DNA from: Cyclobacteriaceae bacterium | GTDB taxonomy: Bacteria > Bacteroidota > Bacteroidia > Cytophagales > Cyclobacteriaceae | Direction: 5' to 3' | Length of the DNA: 64,000 nt | Assembly: GCA_028285445.1 (NCBI GenBank) | Contig: JANQPQ010000043.1 | Coordinates: 1-64,000, forward strand | In this document: positions 9,089-17,637 of the stretch, piece by piece | How positions within the stretch are numbered: position 1 is the first letter of the stretch | How the letters are laid out: the number at the start of each line of letters is the position of its first letter | The notes under the pieces: generated by a model | What the model saw: only the letters and a program-made list of their open reading frames with translations | What the model was told of the DNA's origin: nothing | The model's database searches: none | Program-made: the position numbers and the translations under genes

Positions 9089-11365
9089 TTATTCGTTGAG
9101 GCCTTGTTTAGACTGGGCATCTACTACGGCAATTGATGCCATGTTAACGATTTCGTTAATGGAGCTACCAAGTTGCAGAACATGCACAGGTTTTTTCATG
9201 CCAAGCAGTATCGGCCCAATTGCTTCTGCACCACCAATTTCCATCAGCAGCTTATAGGCAATATTTCCGCTAATTAGGTTTGGAAAGATAAGTGTATTTG
9301 CCCCTTTCTCCGCCAATGCGCTAAAGGGATAATTCTCTCTTTGCAAGTCTACATCCAGGGCAACATTTGCCTGAATGTCGCCATCAATAATCAAATCCGG
9401 AAACTTCTCTTTAGCAAGAGCAGCAGCTTTCATAGCCTTGTCTGGCACAGCACCTCTGTTTGAGCCGAAGTTAGAATAAGAGAGTAAAGCGATTCGTGGT
9501 TCCATGTCAAAGAACCGTACGGCTCGAGCTGTTAGGCCAATGATATCTACCAATTCGTCTACGGTGGGATCCACATTAACTGTGGTGTCTGCGAAAAAGA
9601 AGGTGCCTTTTTTATTGCTGATGATGTACATGCCAGCTACCTTCTCTATTCCTTCCTCTTTTCCAATAACTTGCAATGCCGGTAGAATTGTTCTGGGGTA
9701 GTCTTTAGTAAGACCTGAGATCAGTGTGTCGGCTTCATTGAGGTGAACCATCATTGATCCAAACATATTGCGTTCTCTCATGGCTTTTACCGCCTCTAGC
9801 TTGGTAACACCTTTTCGCTTTCGTTTTTCGTAGAAGATCTCTCCGTATTTTTCCAAAAGTGATTGATCTTCATAGGGATCAATGATCTTTACATCATCCA
9901 GATCCAGATGATTATCGGCAATGAGTTTTACTATATCATCGCGTTTACCTAAAAGTATTGGCTCGGCAATATTTTCATCCTTAAGAATTTGAGCTGCTTT
10001 TAGAACCTTGTAATTATTTGCCTCTGCAAAAACTACACGCTTGGGGTCTTTTTTGGCCCGGTTAATAATCCTGGAAATTAACTTCTGATCTATGCCTAGT
10101 TTTTTCTGGAGGAAAATGTTGTAGTGGTCCCAGTCCTCAATTGGTGCACTTGCAACCCCGGAATCAATAGCGGCCTTGGCAACTGCTGGCGATATTGCAG
10201 TTATCAGCCTAGGGTCAAGAGGCTTAGGTATCAAGTAGTTTTTGCCAAAAGCTAACGTAGAATCACCATATGCCTTCTTAACCAAATCGGAAACAGGCTC
10301 CTTGGCAAGGTCTGCCAGTGCTCTCACAGCTGCCAGCTTCATCTCCTCATTAATCATTGTGGCTCTAACATCCAATGCTCCTCTAAAGATGTATGGGAAC
10401 CCCAATACATTATTTACCTGGTTTGGATGGTCAGAACGCCCGGTGGCCATTACCACATCATCGCGAGTATCCAAAGCCACCGCGTAAGGGATTTCCGGAT
10501 CGGGATTGGCCAAGGCAAAGACTATTGGGTCTTTACCCATTTCAAGCAGATCTTCAGCTGGCAAACTATCAGCTACAGAAAGGCCCAAAAAGAAATCAGC
10601 GCCCTTAATGGCTTCACTAAGTGTATTTACATTTTTTTCAGTAGCAAATTGCTTCTTGGTTTCATCCAGGTTGTCGCGATCGGTTCTTATGACCCCCTTC
10701 GAGTCTAACATTACTATGTTTTCGACCTTAGCCCCTAATGATAGATACAGCTTTGCACAAGCAATTGCAGCAGCGCCGGCCCCATTCACCACAATCTGGA
10801 TTTTGGCGATATCTTTCTGTACAATCTCCAAAGCACTAATAAGGCCGGCAGCAGAAATGATTGCAGTCCCATGCTGGTCGTCATGCATGATGGGGATATT
10901 CATCTGATCCCGTAGTTCTCTTTCAATCTTGAAGCTTTCCGGGGCCTTAATATCTTCGAGGTTAATGCCGCCAAAAGTTGGTTCCAGCGACTTCACAATT
11001 TTTATGAATTCATCGGGGTCTTCGGCATCAACTTCCAGGTCGAAAACATCAATGCCAGCGAATTTTTTGAATAACACACCTTTTCCTTCCATCACTGGCT
11101 TGGAGGCAGCCGGGCCGATGTTGCCGAGCCCTAACACTGCGGTACCATTGGATATCACTGCCACTAGGTTTCCTTTGGCCGTGTACCGAAAAACAGATTC
11201 GGGGTTGTCGGCTATTTCCAGGCATGGCTCAGCTACGCCGGGAGAATAGGCTAGCGCCAAATCTCGCTGAGAACTGAGCCTTTTGGTGGGGGTGACCTCT
11301 ATTTTACCTGGAGAGCCCTGCTCGTGATATTTGAGGGCGTCTTCTTTTCTGATTTTTCTAGACAT
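9089..11365 (-). CDS. maeB: NADP-dependent malic enzyme with C-terminal phosphotransacetylase-like domain
   Basis: 758 residues. Residues about 1-430 form the malic enzyme (oxidative decarboxylation of malate to pyruvate): [14 protein letters not shown], a [12 protein letters not shown] nucleotide/metal block, [11 protein letters not shown] and a [13 protein letters not shown] dinucleotide-binding motif. Residues about 430-758 resemble phosphate acetyltransferase ([33 protein letters not shown]-like [10 protein letters not shown]); in MaeB enzymes this domain is regulatory (acetyl-CoA sensing) and not catalytic. ATG start at 11365. It heads a run with ruvA and sprA. The enzyme is cytosolic and supplies NADPH and pyruvate. 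Identification is secure; the regulatory role of the C-terminal domain is from family knowledge. Confidence 0.96.
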   Translation of the reverse strand: MSRKIRKEDALKYHEQGSPGKIEVTPTKRLSSQRDLALAYSPGVAEPCLEIADNPESVFRYTAKGNLVAVISNGTAVLGLGNIGPAASKPVMEGKGVLFKKFAGIDVFDLEVDAEDPDEFIKIVKSLEPTFGGINLEDIKAPESFKIERELRDQMNIPIMHDDQHGTAIISAAGLISALEIVQKDIAKIQIVVNGAGAAAIACAKLYLSLGAKVENIVMLDSKGVIRTDRDNLDETKKQFATEKNVNTLSEAIKGADFFLGLSVADSLPAEDLLEMGKDPIVFALANPDPEIPYAVALDTRDDVVMATGRSDHPNQVNNVLGFPYIFRGALDVRATMINEEMKLAAVRALADLAKEPVSDLVKKAYGDSTLAFGKNYLIPKPLDPRLITAISPAVAKAAIDSGVASAPIEDWDHYNIFLQKKLGIDQKLISRIINRAKKDPKRVVFAEANNYKVLKAAQILKDENIAEPILLGKRDDIVKLIADNHLDLDDVKIIDPYEDQSLLEKYGEIFYEKRKRKGVTKLEAVKAMRERNMFGSMMVHLNEADTLISGLTKDYPRTILPALQVIGKEEGIEKVAGMYIISNKKGTFFFADTTVNVDPTVDELVDIIGLTARAVRFFDMEPRIALLSYSNFGSNRGAVPDKAMKAAALAKEKFPDLIIDGDIQANVALDVDLQRENYPFSALAEKGANTLIFPNLISGNIAYKLLMEIGGAEAIGPILLGMKKPVHVLQLGSSINEIVNMASIAVVDAQSKQGLNE

Positions 11366-11455
11366 AGACTAATGGTATCGAATGCTAAGTAGCCCTTACG
11401 ACCAAGAGTAAAAAAACAAAATATTGTGATGAAAGTATGTAGTAAGTGTAACTTT

Positions 11456-12553
11456 TTAGTTGGCGCTTGCCAACTCTGCCTGAGTCTTAAATGTACTAAG
11501 AATGGTGCTTAGCTCACGCATGAATTCGCGCTGACTTTTTCCCGGGCTATATAAAAAGCCTTCTACATAATAGATTCTACCTGTTCCTTCATCAGTAAAA
11601 GCATAACCAATGAAGGGGCCACCCATAGCTAAGTTGTTAGTCTTCCAGAGGCCTTTCATTTCTTTAGCATACTTACCATTCCATGTAAGTTGTTTCACAA
11701 CCGGTGCCGGCCTGTCTTCGGTAACCACAAACGACTCAGGGATATCAGGATCCTCAAACAAGTATTTCTTGGCTACAATGTTGCGCCACTTAATAAGCTC
11801 ATCATCATCGAATTGGCTTTCTGACTTGTAGGTTACATAGGTAATAATCAAGTTTCTATCTACTTCGACACCTACATTCCTGAGCCAGATAAAGTTAGAC
11901 TGCTCATCGGCGATTTGATAGCCATTGGGGATACGCATTTGGAAATTGTGCGTGTTAAGTAAATGATCGTTGATGCCAGTCACTTCTTTGGCTACATACA
12001 AGCTTGACATCAGTCTTTCCTTTTCAATCTCATCAAAGTAACGCCGCAAACGATCTCGATTATCCGACATGTTCTTTATCAATGTCTCATCATTCTGACC
12101 AAACAAATACATGACACTTTGCCCTCTTGCGAATTCATCTTTATTAATATGCAAGAACAGAGATGGGTCTTCTTGGATCTTCTGAAGGGAACTAGATGTG
12201 AAGTAGTTTCTCAACACCGCCGATGCTTGGGACTTGCTGCTCAGCGTGGTCACAAATATCATGTTAGTGGCACTTTTCAACACACTGTTTAGCTTGCGAG
12301 GGTCAACGTAGTGGAGTGTAAACACTGGCTCTGGCCTTGGTAAACCCACAACCTGCGCCCGAAAAGTTTTCCGCACTTCGTCACCCAGTTTCCCGCGCCA
12401 CTTTGTTGAATCCATAACCAGCATCACTTCCCCACCTCGGCCGCTGGCCTTGCGCATTAACCCCTTGTTCTGGCCTCCGCCGCCAGAGCAACCGGCAAGA
12501 ACTGAAACTAATAGAATACCGGTAATAAATCTGATTGCCATTTTCGTTTGCAT
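11456..12553 (-). CDS. DUF4837 family lipoprotein
   Basis: 365 residues with a lipoprotein signal: hydrophobic helix, then LAGC with the acylated Cys at residue 22 followed by SGGGGQ, a pattern compatible with surface-exposed Bacteroidota lipoproteins. The body matches my recollection of DUF4837 (GRGGEVMLVMDSTKWRGKLG near residue 40, and a C-terminal block around RPAPVVKQLTWNGKYAKEMKGLW). Its function is not known. It follows the lytic transglycosylase gene by 24 bp, and the order tatA-gatA-transglycosylase-DUF4837 suggests one transcript, which hints at a cell-envelope role but does not prove one. The ATG at 12553 gives a normal signal peptide; an in-frame ATG at residue 5 is also possible. 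Confidence 0.82.
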   Translation of the reverse strand: MQTKMAIRFITGILLVSVLAGCSGGGGQNKGLMRKASGRGGEVMLVMDSTKWRGKLGDEVRKTFRAQVVGLPRPEPVFTLHYVDPRKLNSVLKSATNMIFVTTLSSKSQASAVLRNYFTSSSLQKIQEDPSLFLHINKDEFARGQSVMYLFGQNDETLIKNMSDNRDRLRRYFDEIEKERLMSSLYVAKEVTGINDHLLNTHNFQMRIPNGYQIADEQSNFIWLRNVGVEVDRNLIITYVTYKSESQFDDDELIKWRNIVAKKYLFEDPDIPESFVVTEDRPAPVVKQLTWNGKYAKEMKGLWKTNNLAMGGPFIGYAFTDEGTGRIYYVEGFLYSPGKSQREFMRELSTILSTFKTQAELASAN

Positions 12554-12577
12554 AATTCAGTTCTTCAAAAAAGACAC

Positions 12578-13954
12578 TTAACCAATAATAAGCTTTTGGC
12601 CAGGCTTAATTTTATTGCCACTCAAATTATTGAGTTTCTTTATTTTCTCAATGGTGAGGCCATTGAATTTTCTTGAAATATCCCACAGGGTATCTCCCGG
12701 TTGAACTTGATAAACTTTCTTACCGTCTAAGTTTATAATCGGGGTTGGTTTGGGTTTTGCATTGGCAGCTGCCAATATCTTCCTTTTCCTATCTGGGTAC
12801 AGCCAAATATTCAGTCTTTGACCAACTCTAATGATGTTACCCCTGATGTTGTTCCAATTCCTCAAGTCAGAAACTCTGACCTTGTACCGTTGTGCGATGG
12901 TTCCAAGTACATCTCCGCTTTTGACCCGGTATACAATCCGATCGCGTCCATAGGTGCTACCCACGCTATTTCTTGCCTTATACTCAATTCTACTTTTACC
13001 AGCTTTGGCCGCAGTGAGAATAGAATCTCTATGAGTTGTAAAATAGGGCTTTACATCTTTCGGTAGCCTGAAAGCATAACTCCTTTTAGTATCGGGTAAA
13101 GCGCTGTGCTTAATGGCGGGGTTTAGCTTGGTGAGGTCATCTTCGCATAAGTTAAGGTGGCTTGCCACTATTTTTAAGTCGGCGAACTTATCTACCATCA
13201 CCGTGTCGTATGCCATTTGATATTCCCGTTGGGGCTCGATGAAGTTATGCTCCTCAGCGTAATTCATGACGTACATAATTGCTGCCCATTGCGGAACATA
13301 GGAGCGAGTCTCTCGGGGAAGGTACCTGTATATTTCCCAGAATTTCTTTTTGTAGCCTGAACGGCGAATGGCTTTTCTCACATTGCCTGGCCCCGTATTA
13401 TAGGCAGCCATTGCCAGTTCCCAATCATTGAACATACCATACAACCTTTTCAAGTAGATGCAAGCAGCCTCTGTTGCTTTATATGGGTCCATTCTTTCAT
13501 CAATGTACCAATCCTGGTGCAGTTTGTATTCCCTGCCGGTATATGGCATAAATTGCCAAAGGCCTACGGCGCCCACTCGAGAAATTGCCCTGGGGTTGAG
13601 ACCTGATTCAATAATAGATAGGTACTTTATTTCGTCAGGAAGACCGTGTTTTTGCAGATAATATTCGAAGATGGGGAAGTAGTAAGTTGCGCGATCAATG
13701 ACCATTCGCGTATAATCCCGGTCTTTCTCAGCGAAGTATTTTACAAAGCCAAATACCCTATTATTAAAATTTAAAGGAATCGTTTCTTGCAGGCAACTCA
13801 TCCTGTCGGCTATGAGATCGTAGTCAGAGAATTCTGGGAAATGATCAAAAGGTTGATCTTCTTCCGCTACAGTTTGAGGCTGTGCTACTGCAAATGGTGC
13901 AATAGTGGCAAGGGCAATTACAAGGGTAAATTCGTATTTAATCTTCCTCCACAT
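12578..13954 (-). CDS. mltD: Membrane-bound lytic murein transglycosylase D-like, SLT domain plus two LysM
   Basis: 458 residues. A signal peptide (about 1-24, ending AVAQ) is followed by an SLT (family 1) lytic transglycosylase domain: catalytic Glu116 in SIIESGLNP, then GAVGLWQFMP and AAYNTGPGNV. Two LysM peptidoglycan-binding repeats lie at about 342-385 (YRVKSGDVLGTIAQRY) and 414-457 (YQVQPGDTLWDISRKF). Such enzymes cleave the MurNAc-GlcNAc bond with formation of 1,6-anhydroMurNAc in the periplasm. No lipobox is seen, unlike E. coli MltD, so it is probably periplasmic or held by LysM binding. The ATG at 13954 is one base after the gatA stop, so translation is coupled. MltD naming is by architecture. 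Confidence 0.92.
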   Translation of the reverse strand: MWRKIKYEFTLVIALATIAPFAVAQPQTVAEEDQPFDHFPEFSDYDLIADRMSCLQETIPLNFNNRVFGFVKYFAEKDRDYTRMVIDRATYYFPIFEYYLQKHGLPDEIKYLSIIESGLNPRAISRVGAVGLWQFMPYTGREYKLHQDWYIDERMDPYKATEAACIYLKRLYGMFNDWELAMAAYNTGPGNVRKAIRRSGYKKKFWEIYRYLPRETRSYVPQWAAIMYVMNYAEEHNFIEPQREYQMAYDTVMVDKFADLKIVASHLNLCEDDLTKLNPAIKHSALPDTKRSYAFRLPKDVKPYFTTHRDSILTAAKAGKSRIEYKARNSVGSTYGRDRIVYRVKSGDVLGTIAQRYKVRVSDLRNWNNIRGNIIRVGQRLNIWLYPDRKRKILAAANAKPKPTPIINLDGKKVYQVQPGDTLWDISRKFNGLTIEKIKKLNNLSGNKIKPGQKLIIG

Positions 13955-13955
13955 T

Positions 13956-15377
13956 TCAGTTTAGGCTTAGTAGATAATTAGCAAACGACAGTAACTTATT
14001 TTCCTGAAAGTTGTCAGCCATTATCTGCATTCCGATCGGTAAGCCCGACTCATCATTTCCAATAGGAACTGACAAAGCGGGAATTCCTGCCACTGATGCT
14101 TGTACGGTAAGCAGATCAGAAAGATACATGGCCAATGGGTCTGCAGCGTGTTCTCCCAGCTTGAAGGCGGTTGTTGGTGTGGTTGGTGTTATCAGGAAAT
14201 CGTATTTTGAAACAGCTCGTGCGGTTTCATCACGTAGCAGCCTTCTTACCTTTTGAGCTTTGGAAAAGTACGAGTCGTAGTAGTCTGCACTAAGTACAAA
14301 TGTGCCGGTCAAAATTCTCCTCTTAACCTCTTCGCCAAATCCAACTGATCTGGTTAATTCGTACATCTCCTCCAGGTTATTTGCGTCTTTGGCTCTTTCT
14401 CCATATCTCACTCCATCGTACCGCGCTAAGTTAGAACTGGCCTCGGCACAGGTTAGTATATAATAAGTTGGCAATAAGTATTCAAGCAACTCAAAATCCA
14501 GGGGTTCTACCTGATGCCCCTCATTCGTAAGAGCTTCAAGCTGCTCATGCGTTCTGTCCCTTACCTCAGTAGATAAAGAGTCATGCATTAGCGCATCCTT
14601 CACATAGGCAATCTTGTACTTAGTAGTATTATCCGGCCTAGTGAAGTTCTGTACCTTTTGCCGGGAGCTAGTAGCATCATGTGGGTCGTAACCTGCCATG
14701 CAACTTAGCACCAAAGCCATGTCGTCAACCGATTTTCCTAAAATACCAATGGTATCAAATGACGACGCATAGGCTATAAGGCCATACCTGGAGATGCGAG
14801 AATAGGTTGGCTTTAGGCCCAAAACTCCGCAAAAAGCTGCTGGCTGCCTCCCAGAACCCCCGGTATCACTGCCAATGGCTATGTGACAGCCACCATATGC
14901 CACCGCTGCCGCAGACCCTCCTGATGAACCACCAGCAACCCGAGAGGGATCTACGGGGTTTTTGACAGGTCCATGTTTGGAGTTTTCATTCGACGATCCC
15001 ATGCCGAATTCGTCGCAATTGTTTCTACCGATTATTATTGCATCCTCATCTAGCAGACGCTGGATGGCCGTAGCAGTGTAAACTGCTTTTGATCCACTAA
15101 GGATAGCACTTGCCGCCTCCGCAGGATGGTTATTCAGACATAAATTGTCCTTGATGGCTATCACCAATCCAGCTAGCCTTCCGGCCCTGTCGTCAGCAAG
15201 TTTCGCGTCAATCTCTCGAGCACGCTCCTTAGCCTCATCTGCATAAATCTCAGCGAACGCATTTACTGCTGAGTTTTTTGAGATATTGTTTAGGGAATTC
15301 TCAACAACCTCCACGCAGGAGGTTTGTTTTTTCTGGAGGGCTTCTTTAATGGCTGTTAAAGAAGAAGGTTGTTCCAA
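13956..15377 (-). CDS. gatA: Aspartyl/glutamyl-tRNA(Asn/Gln) amidotransferase subunit A
   Basis: 473 residues, usual GatA length. GatA is the amidase subunit of GatCAB, which releases ammonia from glutamine to convert Glu-tRNA(Gln) and/or Asp-tRNA(Asn). The Ser-cisSer-Lys triad is intact: K76 (VIAIKDN), S151 (GGSSGGSA) and S175 (GSDTGGS), with the 75- and 24-residue spacings of characterised GatA proteins. The residue after the nucleophile block is Gly (GGSGRQPA) where Ile is more usual. The start is TTG at 15377, directly abutting the tatA stop codon. gatB and gatC are not in the window, so this is a split gat locus. Confidence 0.95.
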   Translation of the reverse strand: MEQPSSLTAIKEALQKKQTSCVEVVENSLNNISKNSAVNAFAEIYADEAKERAREIDAKLADDRAGRLAGLVIAIKDNLCLNNHPAEAASAILSGSKAVYTATAIQRLLDEDAIIIGRNNCDEFGMGSSNENSKHGPVKNPVDPSRVAGGSSGGSAAAVAYGGCHIAIGSDTGGSGRQPAAFCGVLGLKPTYSRISRYGLIAYASSFDTIGILGKSVDDMALVLSCMAGYDPHDATSSRQKVQNFTRPDNTTKYKIAYVKDALMHDSLSTEVRDRTHEQLEALTNEGHQVEPLDFELLEYLLPTYYILTCAEASSNLARYDGVRYGERAKDANNLEEMYELTRSVGFGEEVKRRILTGTFVLSADYYDSYFSKAQKVRRLLRDETARAVSKYDFLITPTTPTTAFKLGEHAADPLAMYLSDLLTVQASVAGIPALSVPIGNDESGLPIGMQIMADNFQENKLLSFANYLLSLN

Positions 15378-15593
15378 TTATTTGCTGTCTCCGGGTTTTG
15401 GGTCTTCCTTTACGCCTTCCTCAATTTCAGTCTTGATCTCTTTGGTGGCATCTTTGAATTCTCTAATGCCTTTGCCCAGACCTCTTGCCAATTCGGGTAT
15501 TTTCTTGGCTCCGAAAAAAATAAGTAGTACTAAAAGAATAAGCAGAATCTCCCAACCGCCTAAACCACCGATAAAACCAAATAGTACCTGCAT
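15378..15593 (-). CDS. tatA: Sec-independent translocase TatA/E-type subunit
   Basis: 71 residues from the ATG at 15593. TatA/E forms the oligomeric component of the twin-arginine translocase. It has a short N-terminal transmembrane helix (about 7-25, [23 protein letters not shown]), the conserved [21 protein letters not shown] hinge and amphipathic helix, and a charged C-terminal tail. A longer open frame begins 19 codons upstream, but that extension is not hydrophobic at the right place and overlaps the candidate promoter, so I chose the internal ATG, which gives the canonical N-terminus. gatA follows with no spacer. tatC is not in the window. Confidence 0.93.
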   Translation of the reverse strand: MQVLFGFIGGLGGWEILLILLVLLIFFGAKKIPELARGLGKGIREFKDATKEIKTEIEEGVKEDPKPGDSK

Positions 15594-15627
15594 AATTTCT
15601 CTGTGAGTTTGTTGACTATAATTAAAG

Positions 15628-15635
15628 TAAAGATA
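15628..15635 (-). promoter_or_regulatory. Candidate -7 element for tatA-gatA-transglycosylase-DUF4837 transcript
   Basis: Minus-strand bases read TATCTTTA, seven of eight matching TAnnTTTG, 34 bp before the tatA ATG. No TTG box is seen at the usual distance. This is the only gap (84 bp) upstream of the four-gene run, so it is the natural place for its promoter. Confidence 0.35.
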
Positions 15636-15677
15636 GGCATATTCAGACAATTTGCACCAAATTGATGCAAAACGCTG

Positions 15678-16892
15678 CTATTTCCGATAGAGCCAACTTT
15701 GAGGGTTTAGCGTCTTTGTGTTCTTCCAAAGTTCAAAATGGAGCTCTGACACACCATCTCTGTTTGTATATACCTTGCCAATTACCTGTTTTGTTGAAAG
15801 GTCTTGCCCTTTGGTGACGTTCACCTCCTTTAGGTTGGCATACAGCGTGAAGTATTCTCCGTGCTTTACCAGCACCGCATTGTTTTTACCGGGAACATTA
15901 ACGATAGCAGATACTTTTCCATCAAACACTGCTCTTACGTCTTCCTGGGCATTAGTCTGAATTATTACTCCCTTATTGTTGACTTTCAATCTCTTAAGCA
16001 CTGGATGGGGCTGTTCACCAAATTTCTGGGATATAAATCCAGATTCCACTGGCCAAGGTAGCCTGGCGTGATTCTTGGCGAAAGATGCCGAGAGGGCAGC
16101 AGCCTCTGGAGTCATGGTAATGCGATTATTGGCTGTCCTCTTAGCATTTTTTGCTATTTCAGCCTTAATTACAGCAGAGATCATCTCCTCCAGTTTTTCG
16201 TTGGCCTTCTTGATTGATGCAACTTCATCTCTTAGCTCCTTTTCTTTGTTTTGAAGAGCGCCTATGGTGTTTCTCTGCTCGTTTCTAAGCCCAGCCAAGT
16301 TGTTATTTTCCTTAAGCTGATCGCCCAGCAGTGAGTTTTTTTCGGTCTTTTTTGACTCAATATTAGCTATTTGATCTTGCAGCACGTCAGTTATCAGCTC
16401 TATTTCCTTAGCCTGATTCTGCCGCTCTTTCCCATATTGCTCCATGTACTCAAGTCGCATCAGAAATTGGCTAAATGAATGGGAAGAGAAGACGAATGTC
16501 AGTTTTGAATATCCTTGATTTGCCTTATAGGTAGCATAAACCATTTGGGCATACTCTTTTTTGAGCTTACGTACATCCTCATCAAGCGAGTTTATGATGG
16601 AATTAGTCTCTTCAATTTCGCTATCCAGGATGGCAATTTCCTCCTTAAAGGCACGAATTAGGTCTTTCCTTACTCTTATTTGCTCATTAATGGCATTTAG
16701 TCGGCCTAACGAGTTCGCTCGCTTTCTCTCAGTTTGCCCAAGTATTTTCTCTGCGTCTCTAATCTTCTGAAGATTCTCCTTTTTCTCCTTTTCAAGCTGT
16801 TTTCGGCTCTTTTGAGCAAAAGTTGGAGATAAAGGTGCCAGTAAGATTATTGAGAGTAGTAGTGATGGAAATATGCGCCTAATTACGCTCAT
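15678..16892 (-). CDS. EnvC-like murein hydrolase activator, degenerate M23 domain
   Basis: 404 residues: signal peptide (about 1-26), long coiled coil (about 28-260, Lys/Glu/Asn-rich), and a C-terminal LytM/M23 fold (about 280-404, WPVESGFISQKFGEQPHPVL onward). Active M23 endopeptidases need an H...D pair and an HxH motif. Here the first site reads NNKGVIIQTNAQEDV without the His, and the HxH position reads SELHFEL with Glu in place of the first His. So the domain probably lacks zinc and acts, like EnvC or NlpD, as an activator of an amidase in septal peptidoglycan splitting. Its ATG overlaps the end of the DUF4292 gene by 14 bp, so translation is likely coupled. The amidase partner is not in the window. 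Confidence 0.88.
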   Translation of the reverse strand: MSVIRRIFPSLLLSIILLAPLSPTFAQKSRKQLEKEKKENLQKIRDAEKILGQTERKRANSLGRLNAINEQIRVRKDLIRAFKEEIAILDSEIEETNSIINSLDEDVRKLKKEYAQMVYATYKANQGYSKLTFVFSSHSFSQFLMRLEYMEQYGKERQNQAKEIELITDVLQDQIANIESKKTEKNSLLGDQLKENNNLAGLRNEQRNTIGALQNKEKELRDEVASIKKANEKLEEMISAVIKAEIAKNAKRTANNRITMTPEAAALSASFAKNHARLPWPVESGFISQKFGEQPHPVLKRLKVNNKGVIIQTNAQEDVRAVFDGKVSAIVNVPGKNNAVLVKHGEYFTLYANLKEVNVTKGQDLSTKQVIGKVYTNRDGVSELHFELWKNTKTLNPQSWLYRK

Positions 16893-17637
16893 ATTTGTTT
16901 GGAACGTTAAATGGAAACTTCAATGGCTTTTCAGAGAACTCCACTTTATTGTGATTTATTGCCAAATCGGTGATCACGTTCTTGTTGTTACCGCGGTAAT
17001 TTAGGGAAAAATTGCAGAAAAAGGGGAAAAATTGTTCATCTACCAGTTGAAAATCTTTATACGTCATCGTCAGCATGTTCTCACTGTTTGCTTCACGGAG
17101 ATCTACTTTCTCTACTTTTAGTGAGTTAATATTCACGTAATTGGTGATGTGCAGATCACTGGTATTTTGTTTAAGTACGTAGCTGTTTTCAACCTTTTCT
17201 AAGTTGCCGGGTAGTTCATTGCCGCGAGGCATATTTCCAACAACCATAGATTGAATGATTTGAAAATCAACATCGAAATTCAGTTGCTCCGAAAGTTCCT
17301 TGTATGTCCAGCGCGAGTAGGTTTTCTCCACCCGATTGATAATTTTGACCGAATCTACAGTGAGAATTCCTCTCAATCCTTGTATGCCAAGTGCACCAGA
17401 AAGGTTAAACCAGATAATGCTGTCTTTCTTCATTCGAATTAAGGAAGTTGCATTCTGCTTCTTCTCCTGATCAACCAGTGATATTTTAGATTTTATGGTG
17501 AAATAGTCGAAATCTACGTCGTTAACTTCAAGTTTGGCACCTTCTACGTCGCGGGTGTCGGTTGTACTCAGTTTCTTACTACAAGAAGTAACTGTGGCCC
17601 ATAATATCAATAGATAGAATGACGCCTTTCTATTCAT
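16879..17637 (-). CDS. DUF4292 family outer-membrane lipoprotein
   Basis: 252 residues from the ATG at 17637, which is preceded by GGAAG at a suitable distance; a longer frame adds six residues but spoils the signal. The lipobox is TVTSC with Cys19. The mature part has alternating beta sequence (FDYFTIKSKISLVDQEKKQNATSLIRMKKDSIIWFNLSG) that resembles the half-barrel LolA/LolB or outer-membrane lipoprotein-sorting type; that resemblance is my inference. DUF4292 has no assigned function. The gene overlaps the TPR gene upstream by 8 bp and envC-like downstream by 14 bp, so the three are a tightly coupled unit. Confidence 0.85.
   Translation of the reverse strand: MNRKASFYLLILWATVTSCSKKLSTTDTRDVEGAKLEVNDVDFDYFTIKSKISLVDQEKKQNATSLIRMKKDSIIWFNLSGALGIQGLRGILTVDSVKIINRVEKTYSRWTYKELSEQLNFDVDFQIIQSMVVGNMPRGNELPGNLEKVENSYVLKQNTSDLHITNYVNINSLKVEKVDLREANSENMLTMTYKDFQLVDEQFFPFFCNFSLNYRGNNKNVITDLAINHNKVEFSEKPLKFPFNVPNKYERN

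Noticed and set aside
9089-10075. Separate phosphate acetyltransferase gene downstream of malic enzyme.
   Set aside because: The frame is continuous with the malic enzyme domain, and the fusion is the standard MaeB architecture.
15651-15671. Inverted repeat TTTGCA / TGCAAA with a 9-bp spacer between the envC-like and tatA genes.
   Set aside because: Arms are only six bases, AT-rich, and lack a T-run; expected by chance in AT-rich gaps.
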